This document shows positions 58,887-64,000 of a DNA stretch of 64,000 nt, piece after piece. The stretch lies in contig NZ_CM001165.1 in the NCBI RefSeq assembly GCF_000213055.1, positions 7,247,445-7,311,444 on the forward strand, given 5' to 3'. Numbering within the stretch: position 1 is the first letter of the stretch; each line of letters opens with the position of its first letter. The notes beneath the pieces were generated by a model that did no database searches, had not been told where the DNA came from, and saw only the letters and a list, made by a program, of their open reading frames with translations. Source of the stretch: Streptomyces sp. Tu6071 (GTDB lineage Bacteria; Actinomycetota; Actinomycetes; Streptomycetales; Streptomycetaceae). A program made the position numbers and the translations under genes.

Positions 58887-59869
58887 GCGCCACCCTCGCC
58901 CCCACCCCGGCACCCGCGACGGTGAAGCGGCCCGGCCGCTCCGGGCACATCCTGCGCACCCTCGCCCTCCGCATCGGCACCGCGCTCCTCGTCCTGCTCT
59001 GCACGGCGACCGTCGCCTTCTTCCTCGTCCGTCTCTCCGGAGACCCCGTCAAGGTCCTCCTGCCGCCGGACGCGACCACCCAGCAGGAACACGTCCTGCG
59101 GCACAGCCTCGGCCTCGACCGCCCGCTCCTCACGCAGTACCTCGACTACTTGTGGGGCCTGCCGCGTCTCGACTTCGGCGACTCGCTCTTCTACAACCAG
59201 CCCGTCCGCACCGTGCTCGCCGACCGCATCCCCGCGACCCTTCTCCTCGCGGCGGGCGCCCTCGTCGTCACCCTCGTCGTCGCCCTCCCCGCCGGGACCA
59301 TCGCCGCGATGCGCCGGGGCCGCGCCACCGACCGCTCCGTCATGACGGGCGTCCTCCTCGGCCAGTCGACGCCGCCCTTCTGGGTCGGCATCCTCCTCGT
59401 CCTCGTCTTCGCCGTCGGCCTGCACGCCCTGCCCGCCTCCGGGTACGGGAGCTTCGCGCACCTCGTCCTGCCCTCGGTGACGCTCGCCGTCTACTCCGTC
59501 GCCGTCGTCGCCCGGCTGCTGCGCTCCTCGCTCGTCGACGTCCTCGCCTCCGACCACATCCGCACCGCCCGCGCCCGGGGCCTCGGCCCCGTACGGACCG
59601 TCCTCACGCACGGGCTGCGCAACGCCTCGCTGCCCGTCGTCACCGTCGTCGGACTGGAGGTCGGCAGCCTCCTCGGCGGCGCCATCCTCACCGAACAGGT
59701 CTTCTCCTGGCCCGGCGTCGGCCGCCTCACCGTCGAGGCCATCTCCAACCGCGACTTCCCCCTCGTCCAGGCCACGATCCTGCTCTTCGCCGCGACCTTC
59801 GTCGTCGTCAACCTCCTCGTCGACCTCTCCTACAGCCTCCTCGACCCGAGGGTGAGGACCCGCGCATGA
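58883..59869 (+). CDS. ABC transporter permease (DppB class)
   Basis: A 328-residue permease with six helices. A first helix follows a basic tail, then a large periplasmic loop (SGDPVKVLLPPDATTQQEHV onward). The EAA-type cytoplasmic loop appears as SDHIRTARARGLGPVRTVLT followed by HGLRNASLPVV. It pairs with the next permease. Start and stop codons overlap both neighbours by four bases, so the whole operon is translationally coupled. Confidence 0.94.
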   Translation: MSATLAPTPAPATVKRPGRSGHILRTLALRIGTALLVLLCTATVAFFLVRLSGDPVKVLLPPDATTQQEHVLRHSLGLDRPLLTQYLDYLWGLPRLDFGDSLFYNQPVRTVLADRIPATLLLAAGALVVTLVVALPAGTIAAMRRGRATDRSVMTGVLLGQSTPPFWVGILLVLVFAVGLHALPASGYGSFAHLVLPSVTLAVYSVAVVARLLRSSLVDVLASDHIRTARARGLGPVRTVLTHGLRNASLPVVTVVGLEVGSLLGGAILTEQVFSWPGVGRLTVEAISNRDFPLVQATILLFAATFVVVNLLVDLSYSLLDPRVRTRA

Positions 59870-60780
59870 CCACGACCACCGCACCCCCCGCCGCCGAGCC
59901 CGCGGCCCCGCCCGCGCCCGCGAGCACCCGCGCCGCCGCCGTACGCTCCCTGCTGCGCAACAAGCTCGCCGTCGCCGCCCTCGCCTTCCTGCTCCTCGTC
60001 CTCGTCTGCGCCGTGTTCGCCCCGCTCATCGCGCCCGCCGATCCCAACGCGCAGGACCTCCTCGCACGCCTCAAGCCGCCCGCCTGGCAGCACGGCGGCA
60101 GCTCCGCGCACCTCCTCGGCACCGACCAGCTCGGCCGCGACCTGCTCTCCCGCGTCGTCTACGGCACACGCGTCTCGCTCATGGTCGGCGCGGGCGCCGC
60201 CCTCCTCGCCGGTGTCCTCGGCACCCTCGCGGGCCTCGCCGCCGGGTACTTCGGCGGCTGGACCGACCGCCTCCTCATGCGCCTCGCCGACGTCCAGCTC
60301 GCCTTCCCGGCGATCCTCCTCGCCCTCGCCGTCGTCGGCTTCGTCGGCTCCGGGCTCTGGTACGTGATCCTCGTCCTCGGCATCACGGGCTGGGTCTCCT
60401 ACGCCCGCGTGGTGCGCTCCGAGGTGCTGTCCCTGCGCACCCGCGACTTCGTCACCGAGGCGCACGCGATCGGCGTACGGCACCCGGCGATCATGCGCCG
60501 CCACCTCCTGCCCAACGTCATGGCGCCCCTCGCGACCATCGGCACGCTGCACATCGCCGCCGCCATCGTCGCCGAGGCGTCCCTGAGCTACCTCGGCCTC
60601 GGCGTCCCCAAGGAGACCGTCACCTGGGGCGCGATGCTCGCCGACGGGCAGCTCTACCTCGGCACCTCGTGGTGGGTCGCCGTCTTCCCGGGCATCGCCC
60701 TCATGCTCACCTCCCTCGCCGTCAACATCACCGGCGACGCCCTGCGCGACGTCGCGGACCCGAAGGCGTACCGCCGATGA
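59866..60780 (+). CDS. ABC transporter permease (DppC class)
   Basis: A 304-residue permease. The N-terminal OppC_N part is [20 protein letters not shown] and [20 protein letters not shown], and the EAA loop is [20 protein letters not shown] followed by [23 protein letters not shown] is the C-terminal family signature. It overlaps both adjacent genes by ATGA. Confidence 0.94.
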   Translation: MTTTTAPPAAEPAAPPAPASTRAAAVRSLLRNKLAVAALAFLLLVLVCAVFAPLIAPADPNAQDLLARLKPPAWQHGGSSAHLLGTDQLGRDLLSRVVYGTRVSLMVGAGAALLAGVLGTLAGLAAGYFGGWTDRLLMRLADVQLAFPAILLALAVVGFVGSGLWYVILVLGITGWVSYARVVRSEVLSLRTRDFVTEAHAIGVRHPAIMRRHLLPNVMAPLATIGTLHIAAAIVAEASLSYLGLGVPKETVTWGAMLADGQLYLGTSWWVAVFPGIALMLTSLAVNITGDALRDVADPKAYRR

Positions 60781-61613
60781 CCGACACCCCCGCCCCGCAG
60801 ACCCCGGGCACCACGACACCCGTCCTCCAGATCCGGGACCTCCACGTCGACTTCCGCCTGGAGTCCCACACCGTCCACGCCGTACGCGGCGTGAACCTCG
60901 CCGTCCACGCGGGCGAGACCCTCGCCGTCGTCGGCGAGTCCGGGAGCGGCAAGTCCGCCACCGCGCTCGCGGCCCTGCGCCTCAACCCCGAACCGCCCTG
61001 CGTCTACCCGCGCGGCGAAGTCCTCCTCGACGGCGTCGACATCCTCCACCGCCCCGAACGCGCCTTGCGCCGCCTGCGCGGCAGCGACATCTCCATGGTC
61101 TTCCAGGACCCCATGACGAGCCTCGACCCGCTCCAGCGCTGCGGCCACCAGGTGAGCGAGGTCCTGCGCCTGCACGGCGGCCACAGCCGCCAGGAGGCCC
61201 GCACCGCCGCGCTCGAGGCCCTCGCCGACGTCGGCATCCCCGACCCCGAGCGCCGCTACCGCCAGTACCCCCACGAACTCTCCGGCGGCCTGCGCCAGCG
61301 CGTCATGATCGCCTCCGCGCTCGTCGCCCGCCCCCGCGTCCTCATCGCCGACGAACCCACCACCGCGCTCGACGTCACGGTGCAGCGCCAGATCCTCGAC
61401 CTCCTCACGGACCTGCGGGAGCGCCACGGCATGGCCGTCGTCCTCATCACGCACGACCTGGGAGTCGTCGCCGAGACCGCCGACCGCGTCGTCGTCATGC
61501 GCCACGGCGAGGTCGTCGAGAGCGGCGACGTCGAGCAGGTCTTCGCCCGCCCCGCCCACCCGTACACCCGCGCCCTCCTCGACGCGACGCCACGACTGGA
61601 GCCCGCCGCATGA
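60777..61613 (+). CDS. ABC transporter ATPase (DppD class)
   Basis: A 278-residue ATPase. Walker A is [17 protein letters not shown], the Q-loop [14 protein letters not shown], signature [20 protein letters not shown] and Walker [13 protein letters not shown]. It energises the importer together with the next ATPase. ATGA overlaps on both sides. Confidence 0.95.
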   Translation: MTDTPAPQTPGTTTPVLQIRDLHVDFRLESHTVHAVRGVNLAVHAGETLAVVGESGSGKSATALAALRLNPEPPCVYPRGEVLLDGVDILHRPERALRRLRGSDISMVFQDPMTSLDPLQRCGHQVSEVLRLHGGHSRQEARTAALEALADVGIPDPERRYRQYPHELSGGLRQRVMIASALVARPRVLIADEPTTALDVTVQRQILDLLTDLRERHGMAVVLITHDLGVVAETADRVVVMRHGEVVESGDVEQVFARPAHPYTRALLDATPRLEPAA

Positions 61614-62428
61614 CCGCGACCGCCACCCCGCTCCTCGAACTGCGCGGCCTGCGCAAGGAGTTCCCCGGGCGTCCGCCGAGCATCGCCGTCGACGGCGTCG
61701 ACCTCACGGTCCACGAGGGCGAGACGCTGGCCCTCGTCGGCGAGTCGGGCTGCGGCAAGACGACGCTGACCCGGCTCCTCCTCCGCCTCACCGAACCCAC
61801 GGCCGGGACCGTCCACTTCGACGGCACCGATCTGCACGGCCTCGACCACGCCGCGCTGCGCCGCTTCCGCCGCCAGCTCCAGGTCGTCCTCCAGGACCCG
61901 TACTCCAGCATGAACCCGCGCCTGCGGGTCGCCGACATCGTCGCCGAACCCCTCGTGACGCACGACCCCGACTTCCGGGGCAGGGGCGGCCGGGCGCGTC
62001 GCCGCGCCCGCGTCGCCGAACTCCTCGACGCGGTGGGACTCGACCCCACCGTCCTCGACCGCTACCCGCACGAGTTCTCCGGCGGCCAGCGCCAGCGCGT
62101 CTCGATCGCCCGCGCCCTCGCACTGGAACCCCGCCTCGTCGTCCTCGACGAACCCACGAGCGCCCTCGACGTCTCCGTGCAGGCCCGCGTCCTCGACCTC
62201 CTCGCCGACCTGCAACAGCGCCTCGGCCTCACGTACCTCTTCGTCTCGCACAACCTCGCCGTCGTCCGGCAGATCTCCGACCGCGTCGCCGTCATGCGCG
62301 CGGGCCGCATCGTCGAGACCGGCACGGCCGCCGACGTCTTCGCCCACCCCGCCCACGAGTACACCCGCGCCCTCCTGGACGCGGTCCCGGTCCCCGACCC
62401 GCGCCGTCGCCGCCGGAGGGCCGCATGA
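61610..62428 (+). CDS. ABC transporter ATPase (DppF class)
   Basis: A 272-residue ATPase. Walker A is [20 protein letters not shown]-loop [15 protein letters not shown], signature [20 protein letters not shown] and Walker [13 protein letters not shown]. It has a basic C-terminus ([10 protein letters not shown]). It is the last gene of the coupled five-gene importer operon. The serine hydrolase and IclR genes are its divergent neighbours upstream, and the ROK-like gene runs toward it. Confidence 0.95.
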   Translation: MTATATPLLELRGLRKEFPGRPPSIAVDGVDLTVHEGETLALVGESGCGKTTLTRLLLRLTEPTAGTVHFDGTDLHGLDHAALRRFRRQLQVVLQDPYSSMNPRLRVADIVAEPLVTHDPDFRGRGGRARRRARVAELLDAVGLDPTVLDRYPHEFSGGQRQRVSIARALALEPRLVVLDEPTSALDVSVQARVLDLLADLQQRLGLTYLFVSHNLAVVRQISDRVAVMRAGRIVETGTAADVFAHPAHEYTRALLDAVPVPDPRRRRRRAA

Positions 62429-62505
62429 GGGCGCGCGCCACGGAGGGCGTACGGGGCGGTCCGACGCCCTCAGCGGTACGGGGCCGAGCCGCGCGGCAGC
62501 CCGCC

Positions 62506-63468
62506 TCAGCGTCCCGAGAGCACGAGCCCCGCCGCCCCGAGCAGCGCGACGTCGTCCACCGCCGCCTCGCTCACCACGACCCGCACCGGCTCGCCCCCGC
62601 CGAGCACGTCGGCGCGCAGCCGCTCCTCGACCAGCGCCCGGAACCGCTCACCGCCCTCGCGGGCCTCCCCGTGCAGCACGAACAGACCGCAGGCGAAGAG
62701 CTGCTGCACCGTCGCGAGTCCGAGCACCAGGTTCTCCGCGTACTCGCCGACGAGCCGCGCGGCCTCCTCGCCCGGTGCGGCGACGAGTGCCCCGAGCGTC
62801 ACGTCGCCGCCGAGCCCCAGCGCCCGCGCCCGCTCGCGCAGCCACCGCGTCGTCGCGACCGTCTTCCAGCACCCCCGCCGCCCGCACGTGCACCGGCGCC
62901 CGCTCGCCGAGACCGTCATGTGCGCGCCGCTGCGCCCGCCGGGCGGGGCCAGTACCTCGCCCGCGTACAGGATGCCGACGCCGAGCACCTCGCCCGTCGA
63001 CACCGAGGCGAAGGAGCGCCGCCCGCGCCCCGGCCCGAACCAGCGGTCGCCGAGCACCTGCACCCTCGCCCGGTGCTCGACGCGCACCGGGGCCCCCACC
63101 AGCGCCTCCAGGCGCCGCGCCACCGGGTAGCCGCGCAGCGCGGGCGCCTCGTTCACCTCCACGACGAGCCCCGCGACCGGGTCCACCACCCCGGCGGCGG
63201 CGACCCCGACCCCGAGCGGGGCACCCGCCGCGAGCAGCCCCGCCACCTCGGCGAGCGCCGCGTCCACCGCCCCCGCGCCCGCCGCCGGGTCGAAGACCGC
63301 GTCGGCCCGCTCCCGCACCACTCCCGCACCGCTCAGCAGCGCCGCCCGCACCCGCCCCGGCAGCACCTCGACAGCGCCCAGCGCGCCGGGGCCCGCCGCC
63401 CCACCGTCGTCGCCGCTCGCGCGGGCCGGGGACGGCACCAACCGCAAAGGAGTACGTTCATGCGCCAT
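62506..63468 (-). CDS. ROK-family protein lacking kinase residues
   Basis: A 320-residue ROK-fold protein. The zinc motif is RRCTCGRRGCWKTVATTRWL (CxCGxxGCW), and STGEVLGVGILYAGEV corresponds to the phosphate-2 loop. But the N-terminal DxGxT loop of sugar kinases is missing (VEVLPGRVRAALLSG in its place), and the catalytic Asp of the NDAN motif is not present (VRVEHRARVQVLGDRWFG). There is no N-terminal HTH either, so it is neither a typical kinase nor a typical XylR/NagC repressor. It may bind a sugar without phosphorylating it. ATG at 63468; its 5' end overlaps the leader ORF on the opposite strand. Confidence 0.8.
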   Translation of the reverse strand: MAHERTPLRLVPSPARASGDDGGAAGPGALGAVEVLPGRVRAALLSGAGVVRERADAVFDPAAGAGAVDAALAEVAGLLAAGAPLGVGVAAAGVVDPVAGLVVEVNEAPALRGYPVARRLEALVGAPVRVEHRARVQVLGDRWFGPGRGRRSFASVSTGEVLGVGILYAGEVLAPPGGRSGAHMTVSASGRRCTCGRRGCWKTVATTRWLRERARALGLGGDVTLGALVAAPGEEAARLVGEYAENLVLGLATVQQLFACGLFVLHGEAREGGERFRALVEERLRADVLGGGEPVRVVVSEAAVDDVALLGAAGLVLSGR

Positions 63469-63513
63469 ACGCCGACTCTGCCACGCCGCACCACCGGGGT
63501 GACAGCCGCGTGA
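63460..63513 (+). CDS. Leader ORF translationally coupled to the creatininase gene
   Basis: A 17-codon frame, MRHTPTLPRRTTGVTAA, with a near-consensus AAAGGAG (63446-63452) eight bases before its ATG. Its TGA stop overlaps the GTG of the creatininase gene (GTGA), which has no ribosome binding site of its own. Translation of the enzyme should therefore depend on this short frame. The first codons also overlap the start of the ROK-like gene on the minus strand. Confidence 0.6.
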   Translation: MRHTPTLPRRTTGVTAA

Positions 63514-64000
63514 GCCACCGGTACCTGACCGAGACCACCTGGCGCGAGACCCGCGAGGCCGCCCCCGACGCCATCGCCCTGCTGCCCATCGGCTCGCAGG
63601 AACAACACGCCGCACACCTCCCCCTCGGCACCGACACCCTCCTCGCCGAGGCCGTCACGGAGCGTGCCCTCGCCCACCTCGCCGGACGCGCGGCGGAGGG
63701 CGAGCGGGTCCCGCACGTCGTACGGCTGCCCACACTCCCGTACGGGCACAGCCCCCACCACCTCTTCGCCGCGGCCCTCACCCTCTCCGCGCACACCCTC
63801 GGCCTCGTGCTCGACGAGATCCTCGACTCGCTCGCGGCGACCGGGCACCGCAGGGTACTCGTCGTCAACGGGCACGGCGGCAATGACGAGATCATGCGCC
63901 TCGCCGTCAAGCGCTTCGCGCTGCGCGCCGAGGTCACGGCCGCCGCCTGCTCCTACTGGTCCCTCGGCGAAGCCGCCGCGGACGCGGAGCACGCCGCGCT
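63510..64000 (+). CDS. Creatininase family protein (3' end cut by window edge)
   Basis: The 163 codons present begin VSHRYLTETTWRETREAAPD, then LLPIGSQEQHAAHLPLGTDT with the metal-ligand Glu and His, and VLVVNGHGGNDEIMRLAVKR, the family His/Asn motif. Creatininase-family amidohydrolases bind two metals (Zn/Mn) and act on cyclic amides or formamides. The start is a GTG overlapping the leader ORF stop. The gene continues beyond base 64000. Proximity to the Dpp importer, the serine hydrolase and the ROK-like protein suggests breakdown of an imported amide or peptide-sugar. Confidence 0.88.
   Translation, partial: MSHRYLTETTWRETREAAPDAIALLPIGSQEQHAAHLPLGTDTLLAEAVTERALAHLAGRAAEGERVPHVVRLPTLPYGHSPHHLFAAALTLSAHTLGLVLDEILDSLAATGHRRVLVVNGHGGNDEIMRLAVKRFALRAEVTAAACSYWSLGEAAADAEHAA

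Noticed and set aside
1..64000. tRNA, rRNA, insertion sequences, integrases or prophage genes
   Set aside because: No tRNA T-loop plus acceptor arrangement, transposase motif or phage module was seen on either strand by eye; a tRNAscan or ISfinder run would settle it.

Overview
The window is chromosomal DNA from a Streptomyces-type actinomycete. The evidence is very high GC with G/C-biased third codon positions, many GTG starts and leaderless transcripts, and genus-typical families: a rodlin, DUF5133/DUF6479/DUF6296-like proteins, an RsbW-like ATPase, WYL and IclR regulators, and an OtrA-like ribosomal protection protein. I see no phage, plasmid, IS element, CRISPR array, rRNA or tRNA. The region reads as ordinary chromosome made of many short operons, with a few accessory cassettes.

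Layout. 0-3 kb: tail of a sugar ABC importer (two permeases) followed by a GH13 alpha-glucosidase. 3.2-4.7 kb: small Streptomyces proteins around a CRP-type palindrome and a two-hairpin structured element. 4.7-7.7 kb (minus): a TMEM165-type manganese exporter behind a yybP-ykoY (Mn2+) riboswitch, and a Tet(M)/OtrA-like gene behind an overlapping leader ORF. 7.9-12.7 kb: phosphatase, F420-type oxidoreductase, MgtC-like protein, anti-sigma-like ATPase, methyltransferase, DUF1232 protein. 12.8-20.3 kb (minus): class V aminotransferase, threonine dehydratase-like enzyme, MurJ flippase, a GT87-like membrane protein, and a two-component system. 20.5-25.7 kb: a three-gene respiratory formate dehydrogenase operon with Cys in place of Sec. 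25.8-29 kb: rodlin, PRPP synthetase, phosphotransferase, and a Fic-like toxin-antitoxin pair. 29.7-38.2 kb: sulfur functions (a Cys-containing leader peptide plus a YeeE/YedE thiosulfate transporter, and a rhodanese), aldo/keto reductase, deacetylase lipoprotein, RidA, a frameshifted DUF6479 gene, and a secreted repeat protein. 38.3-45.3 kb: a divergent VOC/WYL-regulator pair, a GH16 glucanase, a DUF4032 protein, a second aldo/keto reductase, and serine hydroxymethyltransferase behind a ZTP (pfl) riboswitch. 45.3-55.2 kb: MarR remnant, GH15, Gfo/Idh/MocA oxidoreductase, a ClpC-like unfoldase, a CPT-like protein with an altered P-loop, and a GH114-like lipoprotein. 55.4-64 kb: an IclR regulator and serine hydrolase divergent from a complete Dpp-type ABC importer, then a ROK-fold protein lacking kinase residues and a creatininase-family enzyme cut by the window end.

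Regulation is the richest layer. Two metabolite riboswitches, a candidate cysteine attenuator peptide, two further short leader ORFs with strong Shine-Dalgarno sites overlapping the next start codon, two perfect TGTGA-N6-TCACA palindromes, a candidate SigB-type promoter, candidate operators for the RHH antitoxin, WYL, IclR and DasR-type regulators, and about ten -10 hexamers placed 6-8 nt before a start codon can all be read directly. Functionally the window mixes carbon scavenging (GH13, GH15, GH16, GH114, Dpp importer), one-carbon and formate metabolism (SHMT, formate dehydrogenase), sulfur handling, Mn homeostasis, cell-wall assembly and stress response.
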